Assembly (NCBI GenBank): GCA_030529545.1
Contig: JAUMWR010000005.1
Location: 1 to 50,499, forward strand
DNA length: 50,499 nt
Reading direction: 5' to 3'
From: Buchananella hordeovulneris
GTDB lineage: Bacteria; Actinomycetota; Actinomycetes; Actinomycetales; Actinomycetaceae
The notes beneath the pieces were generated by a model. That model saw nothing but the letters and a program-made list of their open reading frames with translations, was not told the DNA's origin and ran no database searches. Of the stretch, positions 13,143-22,437 are shown in pieces. Both the position numbers and the translations under genes were made by a program. Each line of letters begins with the position of its first letter. The stretch's first letter is position 1.

Positions 13143-13177
13143 CCCGCTGCCGCCCTCTCCGGGAGGGCGGCAGCGGG
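13143..13177 (-). other. Strong hairpin between rpoB and rpoC
   Basis: A perfect 15-bp GC-rich stem (13143-13157 with 13163-13177) has a 5-base loop, 8 bases after the rpoB stop. No T tract follows, and rpoC must still be transcribed. It is therefore better read as an mRNA processing, stability or partial attenuation element than as a full terminator. Confidence 0.7.
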
Positions 13178-13185
13178 TACCCGAT

Positions 13186-16100
13186 TTAGAGCTCTTCGAA
13201 GTCGCGCGCGTCTGGGCGGCGGCCCAGGTCGATGCCCAGTTCCTCGGAGGCGCGGAAGACGTCCTCCTCGGTGTCTCGCAGCTCGATCGCGTTGCCCTGC
13301 TCGTCCAGGGCCTCCACGTTCAGGCAGAGGGAGCGCATTTCCTTCACTAGGACCTTGAAGGACTCCGGGATACCCGGGTCCGGGATGTCCTCGCCCTTGA
13401 CGATTGCCTCGTAAACCTTCACGCGGCCGGTCACGTCGTCGGACTTGACCGTCAGCAGCTCCTGCAGTGCGTAGGCGGCTCCGTAAGCCTCGAGGGCCCA
13501 CACCTCCATCTCACCGAAGCGCTGACCACCGAACTGCGCCTTACCCCCCAGCGGCTGCTGGGTAATCATGGAGTAAGGACCGGTGGAGCGGGCGTGGATC
13601 TTGTCGTCCACCAGGTGGTGGAGCTTCAAGATGTACATGTAGCCCACGGAGATCGGGAACGGGAAGGGTTCACCAGAACGGCCATCGAACAGACGCGCCT
13701 TGCCGTTGACGCCGACCAGGCGGTCGCCGTCCCGGGTGGGCAGCGTGCAGTCCAGCAGACCGGTCAGCTCGTCGGCCTCGAGGCCGTCGAACACCGGGGT
13801 GGCCACGCGGGTACCGGCGGGAGCGGAGACGCCGTCGGCGGGCAGCTTCGCTGCCCACTCCTTGGCCTGCTCCAGCGCACCGGTGGCGTCCCAACCCTGG
13901 GAGGCGATCCAACCTAGGTGGACCTCCAGCACCTGGCCGATGTTCATACGACCGGGCACACCCATCGGGTTGAGGATGATGTCAACCGGGGTACCGTCCT
14001 CGAGGAAGGGCATGTCCTCGACGGGCAGGATCTTGGAGATAACACCCTTGTTGCCGTGGCGGCCGGAGAGCTTGTCACCGTCGGTGATCTTGCGGCGCTG
14101 GGCGATGTAGACCGTGATGCGCTGGTTGACGCCTGCGGGCAGCTCGTCGTCGTCGCCGGACGCTTCCTTCACGCCGATGACGATGCCGGACTCGCCGTGG
14201 GGCACGCGCAGGGAGGTGTCGCGCACCTCGCGGGCCTTCTCACCGAAGATGGCGCGCAGCAGGCGCTCCTCGCTGGTCAGCTCGGTCTCACCCTTCGGGG
14301 TGACCTTACCGACCAGGATGTCGCCGGCCCCGACCTCGGCACCGATGCGGATGATGCCGCGCTCGTCGAGGTGAGCCAAGGTCTCCTCGCTCACGTTCGG
14401 GATGTCGCGGGTAATCTCCTCCGGGCCCAGCTTCGTGTCGCGGGCGTCGATCTCGTGCTCCTCAATGTGGATCGAGGTCAGCACGTCCTCAGACACCAGG
14501 CGCTGGGAGAGGATGATGCCATCCTCGTAGTTGAAGCCCTCCCAGGACATAAACGCCACGAGCAGGTTCTGGCCCAGCGCCAGCTCGCCACCGGCGGTGG
14601 CGGGACCGTCGGCGATGACCTGACCCTCTTCGACGCGGTCACCCTCGTTGACGGTGACGCGCTGGTTGTAGCAGTTGCCCTGGTTGGAGCGGCGGAACTT
14701 CATCACGCGGTAGGTGTAGTTCGAGCCGGAGTCCTCCATGACGGAGATGTAGTCGGCGGAAACCTCCGTGACCACACCGGCGCCACCCTTGCGGACCACG
14801 ATGACGTCACCGGCGTCGACCGCAGCGCGGGACTCCATGCCAGTACCGACCAGCGGGGAGACCGGACGCAGCAGCGGCACTGCCTGGCGCTGCATGTTGG
14901 CGCCCATGAGTGCACGGTTAGCGTCGTCGTGCTCCAGGAACGGAATCATCGAGGTAGCCACGGACACCATCTGGCGGGCCGAGACGTCCATGTAGTCGAT
15001 GTCCTCGACGTCCACGAGCGCCGGCTCACCACCGGAGACACGGCACAGGGCCTGCTTCTCGATGAAGCGGCCGTTCTTGTCCAGCGGCGCGGAGGCCTGC
15101 GCGATCGCGTGGCGGTCCTCGTCGTCGGCGGTGAGGTAGCGGGTCTCGTCGGTGACCTGACCGTTCTTCACGATGCGGTAGGGGGTCTCCACGAAACCGA
15201 AGGGGTTGATGCGGGCGTAGGTTGCCAGCGAGCCGATCAGACCAATGTTCGGGCCTTCAGGGGTCTCGATGGGGCACATACGGCCGTAGTGGGAGGGGTG
15301 AACGTCACGGACCTCCATGCCCGCGCGGTCACGGGACAGACCACCGGGGCCCAGGGCGGACAGACGACGCTTGTGGGTCAGGCCGGCAAGCGGGTTGTTC
15401 TGGTCCATGAACTGCGAGAGCTGGGAGGTTCCGAAGAACTCCTTGATCGCAGCGGTCACCGGACGGGTGTTGATCAGGGTGGTCGGCTGGATGGCCTGCG
15501 CGTCGGTGGTGGTCATGCGCTCGCGCACGACGCGCTCCATGCGGGACAGACCGGTGCGGACCTGGCCCTGGATGAGCTCGCCGACAGCGCGGATGCGACG
15601 GTTACCGAAGTGATCGATGTCGTCCTGCTCGACGGGGATCTCCACGTCCTCGCCGCCGCGGCGACCGGGCAGGAACTCCTCGCCCTTCTGCAGCGCGAGC
15701 AGGTAACGCACGGAGGCGACGATGTCCTCGAGGCGCAGCAGCGACTCGGACAGTGGGGCCTCCAGGCCCAGCTTCTTGTTGATCTTGTAGCGGCCCACCT
15801 TGGCCAGGTCGTAGCGCTTGGCTGCGAAGTAGTAGTTCTCCAGCAGGGCGCGACCGGCCTCGACGCTCGGCGGCTCGCCCGGGCGGATCTTGCGGTAGAT
15901 GTCCAGGAGGGCCTCCTCCTGGGTCATCGTCCCGTCCTTCTCCAGTCCGGCCAGCAGCAGCGGGTAGTCGGCGAACTCCTCGCGGATCTCGGACTCGCTC
16001 AGGCCGAGGGCGCGCAGGAAGACGGTGATGGACTGCTTACGCTTACGGTCGATGCGCACGCCGACGGCGTCGCGCTTGTCGATCTCGAACTCCAGCCAGG

Positions 16101-16665
16101 CACCGCGGGAGGGGATCACCTTGCAGGAGAAGGTGTCCTTGTCGCTGGTGCGGTCAGAGATGCGCTCGAAGTACACACCGGGGGAACGAACGAGCTGGGA
16201 AACAACCACACGCTCGGTTCCGTTGATGATGAAGGTGCCACGCTCGGTCATGAGCGGGAAGTCGCCCATGAACACGGTCTGGCTCTTGATCTCACCAGTG
16301 CCGTGGTTGATGAACTCGGCGGTCACGTAGAGGGGAGCCGCGTAGGTGTGACCCTTCTCCTTGCACTCCTCGGCGGAGTACTTGGGCGGTTCTAGGCGGT
16401 GGTCGCTGAAGGACAGCTCCATCGTCTCCGCAAAGTCCTGAATCGGAGAAATCTCCGTAAAGATCTCTTCAAGACCAGAAACCGACGGGAGGGCATCGGC
16501 GTCGGGAGCAGCCGCGAGGCGCTCCTTCCAACGCTCGTTGCCAAGCAACCAGTCGAATGACTCGGTCTGAAGACCAAGCAGGTCCGGGGCCTGAAGCGGC
16601 TCGTGGATCTTGCCGAACGAAACACGCTTGGACGCGTGCATAGCGGGGGTGCGCGAGGCAGCCAA
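13186..16665 (-). CDS. rpoB: DNA-directed RNA polymerase subunit beta
   Basis: This 1,159-residue beta subunit forms half of the polymerase active cleft and the rifamycin pocket. The pocket segment [19 protein letters not shown] then [11 protein letters not shown] spans residues 410-438. Asp-421, His-431 and Ser-436, the usual resistance positions, are wild type. Other family blocks include [19 protein letters not shown] and the C-terminal [25 protein letters not shown], split here only by reading. The start at TTG (16663-16665) is preceded by GGAAGGA; a later ATG would remove residues that relatives keep. The upstream region contains TTGACA at 16725-16730 and a TAGTAT box at 16759-16764 on the minus strand, but neither forms a clean promoter. 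Confidence 0.98.
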   Translation of the reverse strand: MAASRTPAMHASKRVSFGKIHEPLQAPDLLGLQTESFDWLLGNERWKERLAAAPDADALPSVSGLEEIFTEISPIQDFAETMELSFSDHRLEPPKYSAEECKEKGHTYAAPLYVTAEFINHGTGEIKSQTVFMGDFPLMTERGTFIINGTERVVVSQLVRSPGVYFERISDRTSDKDTFSCKVIPSRGAWLEFEIDKRDAVGVRIDRKRKQSITVFLRALGLSESEIREEFADYPLLLAGLEKDGTMTQEEALLDIYRKIRPGEPPSVEAGRALLENYYFAAKRYDLAKVGRYKINKKLGLEAPLSESLLRLEDIVASVRYLLALQKGEEFLPGRRGGEDVEIPVEQDDIDHFGNRRIRAVGELIQGQVRTGLSRMERVVRERMTTTDAQAIQPTTLINTRPVTAAIKEFFGTSQLSQFMDQNNPLAGLTHKRRLSALGPGGLSRDRAGMEVRDVHPSHYGRMCPIETPEGPNIGLIGSLATYARINPFGFVETPYRIVKNGQVTDETRYLTADDEDRHAIAQASAPLDKNGRFIEKQALCRVSGGEPALVDVEDIDYMDVSARQMVSVATSMIPFLEHDDANRALMGANMQRQAVPLLRPVSPLVGTGMESRAAVDAGDVIVVRKGGAGVVTEVSADYISVMEDSGSNYTYRVMKFRRSNQGNCYNQRVTVNEGDRVEEGQVIADGPATAGGELALGQNLLVAFMSWEGFNYEDGIILSQRLVSEDVLTSIHIEEHEIDARDTKLGPEEITRDIPNVSEETLAHLDERGIIRIGAEVGAGDILVGKVTPKGETELTSEERLLRAIFGEKAREVRDTSLRVPHGESGIVIGVKEASGDDDELPAGVNQRITVYIAQRRKITDGDKLSGRHGNKGVISKILPVEDMPFLEDGTPVDIILNPMGVPGRMNIGQVLEVHLGWIASQGWDATGALEQAKEWAAKLPADGVSAPAGTRVATPVFDGLEADELTGLLDCTLPTRDGDRLVGVNGKARLFDGRSGEPFPFPISVGYMYILKLHHLVDDKIHARSTGPYSMITQQPLGGKAQFGGQRFGEMEVWALEAYGAAYALQELLTVKSDDVTGRVKVYEAIVKGEDIPDPGIPESFKVLVKEMRSLCLNVEALDEQGNAIELRDTEEDVFRASEELGIDLGRRPDARDFEEL

Positions 16666-16858
16666 AAGGGGGTCCTTCCCTCCGGTGGAGAACAGACAAC
16701 ACCCAACCTACCGCTTCGCTCCTGTGTCAAAGCGAGGGCAGGTTAAGCGCAAAAATACATACTAGCCGATTTGACACTACTGGACGTTGTGTGCTTGCTC
16801 ACCCGCTCGATCGCTGCTGCGTTTAGCCTCCGCAGTCCGGGAAATACCGTCCCGGGAC

Positions 16859-16897
16859 AAAAGTGAGGGCGGGGGCCGCCTTCGCGACCCCCGCCCT
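16859..16897 (-). terminator. Terminator or attenuator after rplL
   Basis: A 10-bp stem (16866-16875 with 16888-16897) with a 12-base loop is followed by TTTTG on the minus strand, 20 bases after rplL. Because rpoB follows on the same strand, it may act as the partial terminator that lowers rpoBC expression relative to rplJL in many bacteria. Confidence 0.75.
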
Positions 16898-16916
16898 GCC
16901 AGCGTTTAGATCAAGC

Positions 16917-17303
16917 TCACTTGAGCTCGACGGTGGCGCCAGCCTCCTCCAGCTGAGCCTTGGCCTTCTCAGCGGTGTCCTTGTCAACACCCTCGAGGAC
17001 CGGCTTCGGGGCGCCGTCAACCAGCTCCTTGGCCTCCTTCAGACCGAGGGAGGTGATGGCGCGCACCTCCTTGATGACCTGGATCTTCTTGTCGCCGTGA
17101 GCGGCGAGGATGACGTCGAAGGAGTCCTTCTCCTCGGCGGCCGGAGCGTCGCCGGCGGCCGGGGCAGCAGCAACGGCAACGGCGGCCGGAGCGGCGGCGG
17201 TGACCTCGAAGGTCTCCTCGAACTGCTTCACGAACTCAGACAGCTCGATGAGGGTGAGCTCCTTGAAAGCCTCGATGAGCTCGGCGGGGGTGAGCTTCGC
17301 CAT
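16917..17303 (-). CDS. rplL: 50S ribosomal protein L7/L12
   Basis: This 128-residue stalk protein is present in several copies on L10 and recruits translational GTPases. The N-terminal dimerisation domain ([21 protein letters not shown]) is followed by a 25-residue Ala/Pro/Val hinge. The globular domain carries [20 protein letters not shown] and ends AGATVELK. The ATG at 17303 has GAAAGGAA upstream. It sits 67 bases after rplJ in the classic rplJL pair. The large Ala-rich hinge is normal for high-GC Actinobacteria. Confidence 0.98.
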   Translation of the reverse strand: MAKLTPAELIEAFKELTLIELSEFVKQFEETFEVTAAAPAAVAVAAAPAAGDAPAAEEKDSFDVILAAHGDKKIQVIKEVRAITSLGLKEAKELVDGAPKPVLEGVDKDTAEKAKAQLEEAGATVELK

Positions 17304-17370
17304 GATGGCGTTCCTTTCGGTTGGGTCCTGCTACGCGAGCAGGCAGGGGGTTTTTTGGGTTTGCCTGGGA

Positions 17371-17892
17371 TCAGGCTTCGCCAGCCTGCTTTTCGCGCAG
17401 GGCCTCGACGGTACGCACGGCCTTGGAGGCCGGAGCGGTGAACATGTAGGCAGCCTGGTAAAGGGCAGCCTTGAGGACGCCAGCGGACTTCGCCAGCAGA
17501 ACCTCGCGGGACTCCAGGTCGGCAAGCTTGAGCACGCCATCCTTGGAGAGCAGGGAGCCCTCCAGGACACCGGCCTTGATAACGAGCTTGTCATTGGTCT
17601 TGGAGAACTCGCGCAGGGCCTTCGCAGCCTCCACCGGCTCACCGGTGACGAAAGCGATGGCGGAGGGGCCAACGAGCTCATCAGCGATGACCTCGACACC
17701 AGCCTCCTTGGCTGCGATAGCAGCCAGCGTGTTCTTCACGACCGCGAAGCTAGCAACGCCCGCCATGGAGCGACGCAGCTGAGACATCTCGGCAACCGTG
17801 AGCCCCCGGTATTCGGTCAGCAAAACGGCGTTTGCATCACGGAAACGCTCCGTGAGCTCAGCAATCGTTGCTGCCTTGTCAGGCCTCGCCAT
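17371..17892 (-). CDS. rplJ: 50S ribosomal protein L10
   Basis: This 173-residue L10 anchors L7/L12 dimers to 23S rRNA at the stalk base. The N-terminal rRNA-binding domain opens MARPDKAATIAELTERFRDA and shows the typical LLTEYRGLTVAEMSQLRR. The C-terminal helix that receives the L12 dimers follows (about residues 135-170). The ATG at 17892 lies directly after GGAGGGCC. It is preceded by a leader with the features of the L10 autoregulatory RNA and an attenuator, so its expression is probably set by L10(L12) binding to its own mRNA. Confidence 0.97.
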   Translation of the reverse strand: MARPDKAATIAELTERFRDANAVLLTEYRGLTVAEMSQLRRSMAGVASFAVVKNTLAAIAAKEAGVEVIADELVGPSAIAFVTGEPVEAAKALREFSKTNDKLVIKAGVLEGSLLSKDGVLKLADLESREVLLAKSAGVLKAALYQAAYMFTAPASKAVRTVEALREKQAGEA

Positions 17893-17931
17893 GGGCCCTC
17901 CTTCCGTGTCTGCCGCTCGGACTCGTCAGGC

Positions 17932-18057
17932 AAAACAAAATCCCCGGGCGCAAGCGCACGGGGACAGCGGCTCGTGCGAGCCTGTTCTCGTTCGCCTGCG
18001 CTGGTGTCCTGTTCAGAGCTTGACCCCTCGAGAGAGGGTGACCAGCGGTCTTGGGCT
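17932..18057 (-). promoter_or_regulatory. L10 (rplJL) leader with attenuator terminator
   Basis: The minus-strand transcript from about 18057 contains the block CCAAGACCGCTGGTCACC, a later GACACCAGCGCAGGCGAACG, and the pairing arms expected of the ribosomal protein L10 leader (Rfam RF00557 family). It ends in a GC-rich hairpin (17941-17964) followed by TTTTGTTTT (17932-17940), an intrinsic terminator that sits before rplJ. The arrangement argues for control by premature termination; family membership is by eye. Confidence 0.7.
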
Positions 18058-18063
18058 CCGAAC

Positions 18064-18092
18064 AGTTTAACGAGGGCGCCCGGCAGGGGCAA
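18064..18092 (-). promoter_or_regulatory. Promoter of the L10 leader / rplJL(-rpoBC)
   Basis: On the minus strand TTGCCC (18087-18092) and TAAACT (18064-18069) are 17 bases apart. This places transcription initiation around 18057, just at the start of the L10 leader. Confidence 0.7.
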
Positions 18093-18128
18093 TAGCCAGT
18101 CCGGTGAGTGCCCTCACTCTTCTGCCCG

Positions 18129-18206
18129 CCGGCGGAACGTCGACCACCGGGCCGGTGCACACGCGGGCGCCGCGCCCTTTGCCACGCCGGCGGAACGTCG
18201 GCCACC
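18129..18206. repeat. Two direct copies of the dispersed repeat
   Basis: CCGGCGGAACGTCGACCACC (18129-18148) and CCGGCGGAACGTCGGCCACC (18187-18206) differ at one base and are 58 bases apart. They lie between the L10 promoter and the response regulator stop. Confidence 0.75.
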
Positions 18207-18264
18207 TAGAGAGGGAGCGAGAGGGCGGCCACACCAGAACGCAGGCCGCGTGGCCGCACGGGGG

Positions 18265-18963
18265 TCAGACGAAGCGGCTACCCGGGTGGGAGATGCCACC
18301 GCGCCCCAGCCCGCTCCCCATGGAGTACATGGGCGGCAGGGTGGTCTCGCCAGCCCGCCAGGCAGCCACAGCCTGGGCGCGGTTGTGCACGCGCAGCTTG
18401 GGATAGGCAGAGTTGAGGTAGTTGCGCACGGTGCGCAGGGAGAGGAACAGGTGCTCTGCGATCTGCGAGTTGGTTAGCCCCGAGGAGGCCAGCTGCAGCA
18501 CCTCTGCCTCACGGCGGGTGAGCAGAAGACGCACCTTGTTGTTGGTGCGGCGCTGCAAGTCGCCCTGGAACGGCTGCGCGATCGTGGGCTGGCGCAGGCG
18601 AGAGAGGCGACGGCGCTGTGCGGTGGCCAACGCGTCAGAGACCTGGCGCAGGTTCAGCTTGCCCAGCACCAGGCAGGAGGAGGCGCCGGCGGCCATCGCG
18701 CGCTGGGTGAGGTGCTGCTCGTAGTGCTCGGTAATCATGATGACCGAGGAGTTCCTGGAGAGTTCCGGCAGCACGCGGAAGAGCGTGGCCAGGTCGGACG
18801 AGAAGTCCAGCAGGATCAGCTCCGGGGCGACGTCGTGCGCCACCTGCAGCGCCTGGTTGACATCGCGAGCCTCGTAGATCGAGAGGTCGTCAGCGCAGCG
18901 AGAGAGAAGCTCCCTCAAACCGGCGCGGACAACAATAGAAGGATCAGCGATGAGTACACGCAT
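18265..18963 (-). CDS. NarL/FixJ-type orphan response regulator
   Basis: This 232-residue DNA-binding regulator has a receiver-like domain (residues 1-120) and a LuxR-type helix-turn-helix (about 146-203, LTRREAEVLQLASSGLTNSQ). Asp-53 is in the phosphoacceptor position (LILLDFSS), with Thr-78 and Lys-102 in the switch positions. The N-terminal acidic pocket has only Asp-7 (IADPS); the usual second acidic residue is a proline, so phosphorylation may be weak or absent. No histidine kinase is adjacent. It is transcribed away from the prepilin peptidase gene. The ATG at 18963 was taken because it opens the receiver fold directly. Targets are unknown. Confidence 0.85.
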   Translation of the reverse strand: MRVLIADPSIVVRAGLRELLSRCADDLSIYEARDVNQALQVAHDVAPELILLDFSSDLATLFRVLPELSRNSSVIMITEHYEQHLTQRAMAAGASSCLVLGKLNLRQVSDALATAQRRRLSRLRQPTIAQPFQGDLQRRTNNKVRLLLTRREAEVLQLASSGLTNSQIAEHLFLSLRTVRNYLNSAYPKLRVHNRAQAVAAWRAGETTLPPMYSMGSGLGRGGISHPGSRFV

Positions 18964-19268
18964 GGTTTACCTCCGCTATTCCCTCACTAGTCGTTTCTGG
19001 ACTTCCATCTCTGGACGAACAGACACCCGCTCGCCTTTGGCGACTGCGGCACACCGCTGTTCGCCTCATAGGATAAACACATTCCCCGCAGATCATCTTG
19101 TTCAGTTCGTGATCTTCGGCTCTATCACGACTCCATCCTATTGCAGGGCTTGCCGCAGGTAGCGCCCCAAAGAATCTGTGGAAAGCCACAGGAAAACCGG
19201 GGCGCGCGTAGCTTAGTAGCAACAAGGCGCTTCCTCCCTCAGCGCGCTGGGACCTTATAGGAGTCGCC
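18964..19268. other. Divergent intergenic region, response regulator / prepilin peptidase
   Basis: This is a 305-base shared upstream region. A small hairpin CTGTGG-AAAG-CCACAG lies at 19176-19191, and AGGAG is just ahead of the GTG at 19269. I could not assign -35/-10 boxes with confidence. No gene is seen. Confidence 0.5.
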
Positions 19269-20045
19269 GTGCATCCCACGATTTTGCTACCTGCGGTCAC
19301 GTCTTTGTTGACCTGCACTTTCGTGACGTGGCGTCTCCTTAACCTTGCCCCTCACCTGGCGCGCACATACTTGGCTCACTCCCCCAGCAGTTGCACCCTA
19401 ACCCCACCACCCACCCGCTCGCAGGCTGAAAACTGCCCCGCGCACCGCAATCTGCGCGTGGCTGCAGTGCTGGGGAACTGCTGGGCCGCGACGTTCCTGG
19501 CACTGGCACCCCACCCGACCGGCCCACTCCTGGCCCCGCTCCTCGCCCTCTCCCCTGCCCTGGCGTGGATTGACGCGCACTGCCGCAAGTTGCCCGACGT
19601 TCTCACCGCGCCCCTCTGGGCCAGCCAGCCGCTCCTCCTCCTAGTGGTGAGCGCCGGTAAGGACACCCTTTGTGGGGCGCAATTATTAGGGGCGATTGGG
19701 ATGGACGCGCCTGGGGGCGACGCGGGCACGGGGGCGGCGAATGCCTGCCTAGGTGCCGCGAGCTGGGCCTGGCTGGCCACTGTGGCGATTGGCGCAGTGC
19801 TCGTGTTTGGGCTGCGTGCGATGGGACTGGGGGACGTGAAGCTCGCGGCCCCTATTGCGGCGTCCCTGGCCTTCCTCTCCCCCGAGCTGGCCCTGACCTG
19901 GCTGCTACTCAGTGGAGTGCTGGGCGGAATAGGGGCTGCGGCGGCACTCGCGTTGCGGCGCGTGGGCTGGCGCGGGCATATCCCGCTCGGCCCCTATCTG
20001 CTCACCAGCCTGGGACTCGTGACAGCTTTACTTACTCCCCAGTAA
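19269..20045 (+). CDS. A24 family prepilin peptidase
   Basis: This 258-residue integral membrane aspartyl protease would remove the leader peptides of type IV pilin-like proteins. The two catalytic aspartates of the family are visible: Asp-102 in WIDAHCRKLPD and Asp-189 in GLGDVKL, both followed by hydrophobic segments. The N-terminal cytoplasmic methyltransferase domain of PilD-type enzymes is absent, so this is the short, peptidase-only form (PF01478) typical of Tad/Flp or pseudopilin systems. The start is GTG at 19269 with AGGAG seven bases upstream. No pilin or assembly gene is in the window, so its substrates lie elsewhere. Confidence 0.85.
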   Translation: MHPTILLPAVTSLLTCTFVTWRLLNLAPHLARTYLAHSPSSCTLTPPPTRSQAENCPAHRNLRVAAVLGNCWAATFLALAPHPTGPLLAPLLALSPALAWIDAHCRKLPDVLTAPLWASQPLLLLVVSAGKDTLCGAQLLGAIGMDAPGGDAGTGAANACLGAASWAWLATVAIGAVLVFGLRAMGLGDVKLAAPIAASLAFLSPELALTWLLLSGVLGGIGAAAALALRRVGWRGHIPLGPYLLTSLGLVTALLTPQ

Positions 20046-20815
20046 AGAAGTATTACCTTCCCCCTGGACCAGGTCCAGAAAAATAACTGGGCAAATTAAA
20101 CTGGCAAGCCTTCAGGTCATATAGGGCGCAACCCGTTTACCGGCGCGACCTACGCGGCGCACAATTGCAATTGCCTGAACTTTTCGCTTAGCTCGGCACA
20201 CTAATTGACGCGTTCCAAATATCAGGCACCTCCAAATCCCCTAAATGAATATGCGCACCTCTGAATAGCTCTGCATGGGTGCGGCGACGGGGAGATATTC
20301 TCGACGCCAACCTCGCGGAGCGGCGCTGCAGAAGGAGCGAGGACAGGATCCACCGCAACGTAGAGCGGCGACACCGACGAAAACAGGGCAAACACCCACC
20401 CGGGAACCGCAGACTACGAGAGGTGAGCAAACCCGCCTGCGTGGAGCGGGCCCGCACGCCAACCACGCCGGACGCCGCCGCAGGCGCGAACTCCACCCGC
20501 CCGACGATTGCACACCCAGGGGCCGCACACACGCCCTATGCAGTCATACAGGAGAACATCCGGGCAACTGTGAGAATTTTTCTGAAACTCATTTTCATGT
20601 GCGTCGCTTTAGACACGGTGTCGCCGCACCGAGAATATATTCGGAATTTGAACTTTTGTCGAGTGGCCCCGGTGGCAGCGGAGCGCATTTTCGTTACGGT
20701 CCCGACGATCAGATCGGGCGCCTCACGCTTTGCCTTTGCCTACTGTCCAAGTGTGGCTTTTGCCACGCGTTGTGGAAAGCGGCGGGATGCGGTGCCTCAT
20801 CAGCCTCGCGCGCAC

Positions 20816-20834
20816 GTGAAACATGCTGTTTCAC
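20816..20834. promoter_or_regulatory. parS-like or operator palindrome
   Basis: GTGAAAC-ATGCT-GTTTCAC is a dyad with perfect 7-base arms. With its flank, CACGTGAAACA matches 11 of 16 bases of the ParB site TGTTTCACGTGAAACA, and TGTTTCAC follows, so the two parS halves are both present but in rearranged order. It may instead be a plain regulator binding site. Confidence 0.4.
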
Positions 20835-20955
20835 TACCGCTGAAGGCACGAGCACGCCCTCGCGCAACCAGAAGATGTTGCCGCAGTACTGCCGCACGCA
20901 CCGGAAAGCTCCGGTTTCACCGCCCCGCAGAGAAGTGGGCGTCCGGGAATAAAGC

Positions 20956-20991
20956 AGTGCGCCGTGGTACCTGCAGGTACCACGGCGCACT
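20956..20991 (-). terminator. rplKA terminator (36-base perfect palindrome)
   Basis: Bases 20956-20973 are the exact reverse complement of 20974-20991, giving an 18-bp stem (loop bases taken from its centre), 20 bases after the rplA stop. A weak T-rich stretch follows on the minus strand. Confidence 0.8.
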
Positions 20992-21010
20992 AGCTCAGCT
21001 TGCGACTACC

Positions 21011-21724
21011 TCAGGAGGCGTCGGAAGCCAGCAGGTTGCGGGTCTTGCTGATGTCCAGCGGGATACCCGGGCCCATGGTGGTGGTCATGGTGCCCTTGGT
21101 CATGTAGCGGCCCTTGGAGGTGGCCGGCTTCAGACGCAGAACCTCTTCCAGCGCGGCGGCGTAGTTCTCCACCAGCTGCTCCTCGGTGAAGGAAGCCTTA
21201 CCGATGATGAAGTGCAGGTTGGAGTGCTTGTCCACGCGGAACTCGATACGGCCACCCTTGATGTCCGTAACGGCCTTGGCCACGTCCATGGTCACGGTGC
21301 CGGTCTTGGGGTTAGGCATGAGGCCACGGGGACCGAGCACGCGACCCAGGCGACCAACCTTGCCCATCAGGTCCGGGGTGGCGACGGCTGCGTCGAAGTC
21401 AGTCCAGCCACCAGCGACCTTGGCGATCAGCTCGTCGCCACCGACCTCGTCAGCACCAGCGGCGATGGCCTGCTCGGCGCGCTCACCAACGGCGAAGACG
21501 ATGACGCGGGCGGTCTTACCGGTGCCGTGGGGCAGGTTGACGGTGCCACGCACCATCTGGTCTGCCTTACGGGGGTCAACGCCGAGGCGGAAGACAACCT
21601 CGACGGTGGGGTCGAACTTAGCGGTCTGGGACTTGGCCAGACGCACGGCCTCCAGGGGGGTGTACAGAACGCCGGCGTGAATCTTCTCAGCGGCGGCGCG
21701 GTAGCTCTTGCTGCGCTTTACCAT
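21011..21724 (-). CDS. rplA: 50S ribosomal protein L1
   Basis: This 237-residue L1 forms the mobile stalk of the 50S E site and binds 23S rRNA. Recognisable blocks are the opening [31 protein letters not shown], the domain II motif [17 protein letters not shown] and the return to domain I with [20 protein letters not shown]. The ATG at 21724 is preceded by AAGGAG. It follows rplK by 71 bases. In many bacteria L1 represses the rplKA message; I could not see a clear L1-binding mimic in the leader. It ends at a long palindromic hairpin. Confidence 0.97.
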   Translation of the reverse strand: MVKRSKSYRAAAEKIHAGVLYTPLEAVRLAKSQTAKFDPTVEVVFRLGVDPRKADQMVRGTVNLPHGTGKTARVIVFAVGERAEQAIAAGADEVGGDELIAKVAGGWTDFDAAVATPDLMGKVGRLGRVLGPRGLMPNPKTGTVTMDVAKAVTDIKGGRIEFRVDKHSNLHFIIGKASFTEEQLVENYAAALEEVLRLKPATSKGRYMTKGTMTTTMGPGIPLDISKTRNLLASDAS

Positions 21725-21795
21725 AGCTTTACTCCTTGCTATTTGTGGTTAACAGGCCGCGCAGGCCCTTCCACTGTTCGCTATGCGAACTGATT

Positions 21796-22227
21796 TCAGT
21801 CGGTGACGGTGATACCCATGGAGCGGGCGGTGCCGGCGATGATCTTGGCGGCAGCGTCCACGTCGTTGGCGTTGAGGTCCGGCAGCTTGGTCTCGGCGAT
21901 CTCGCGGACCTGAGCGGCGGACAGGGAGGCGACCTTCGCGGTGTGCGGGGTAGCAGAACCCTTCTGCACGCCAGCGGCCTTCTTGATCAGCTCTGCGGCC
22001 GGCGGGGTCTTGGTCACGAAGGTGAACGAGCGGTCCTCGTAAACCGTGATCTCGACCGGGATAACGTTGCCGCGCTGAGACTCGGTGGCAGCGTTGTAGG
22101 CCTTGCAGAACTCCATGATGTTCACACCGTGCTGACCGAGGGCGGGACCCACGGGCGGCGCCGGGTTGGCTGCACCGGCCTGAATCTGCAGCTTAATGAG
22201 GCCGGTGACCTTCTTCTTCGGGGGCAT
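21796..22227 (-). CDS. rplK: 50S ribosomal protein L11
   Basis: This 143-residue L11 sits at the GTPase-associated centre of the 50S subunit. The proline-rich N-terminal domain is typical ([20 protein letters not shown], then [14 protein letters not shown]). The C-terminal rRNA-binding domain ends [12 protein letters not shown]. The ATG at 22227 has AGAAGGA at good distance. It lies 210 bases downstream of nusG, with a strong hairpin (22398-22424) in the gap, and precedes rplA. Confidence 0.97.
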   Translation of the reverse strand: MPPKKKVTGLIKLQIQAGAANPAPPVGPALGQHGVNIMEFCKAYNAATESQRGNVIPVEITVYEDRSFTFVTKTPPAAELIKKAAGVQKGSATPHTAKVASLSAAQVREIAETKLPDLNANDVDAAAKIIAGTARSMGITVTD

Positions 22228-22397
22228 GGATGTACATCCTTCTTGTATTCCACTTACGTCAGGGGCTGTCTTCCGGGCCCCTGCCGGTCGGCGCCTAAGC
22301 GCCTATGCACCACGAGGGCGCACAAACGAGCATCTTACCGCTTCCAAGTCCCACACTCCCGGTGTGACTCATCACAGCAACATGCCCCAGATACGGG

Positions 22398-22424
22398 GCT
22401 GGCCGGGGCAACGCCCCGGCCAGC
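22398..22424 (-). other. Hairpin between nusG and rplK
   Basis: A perfect 12-bp stem (22398-22409 with 22413-22424) and a 3-base loop lie 14 bases past the nusG stop. No T tract follows. It may be a terminator for secE-nusG or an mRNA processing element ahead of rplKA. Confidence 0.65.
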
Positions 22425-22437
22425 AACCAGTCGATTG

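Larger units (their letters stand above)
20046..21010. other. 965-base gene-free, AT-richer region
   Basis: This lies between the ends of the prepilin peptidase gene and rplA, with base composition clearly lower in GC than its surroundings, especially 20046-20250 and 20560-20690. Frames in it translate to Arg/Pro-rich sequence without family features, so none is called. Structure seen: GAATATATTC palindrome near 20631-20642, the GTGAAAC dyad at 20816-20834, and the rplA terminator at 20956-20991. It may be a degraded gene, a noncoding RNA locus or an old insertion. Confidence 0.55.

Noticed and set aside
13918-16395. A long plus-strand frame (825 codons) opposite rpoB, and a similar one at 9038-11515 opposite rpoC
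   Set aside because: Both are shadows of the polymerase genes caused by GC-biased third positions. No ribosome binding site or family feature is present.
16705-16730. A rpoB promoter from TTGACA and TAGGTT on the minus strand
   Set aside because: The two boxes are only 14 bases apart, too close for a normal sigma-70-type promoter.
20275-20952. A 225-codon frame in the AT-richer gap, and overlapping frames on both strands
   Set aside because: Composition is Arg/Pro/Gly-rich in one half and unlike the other half, there is no ribosome binding site and no domain.
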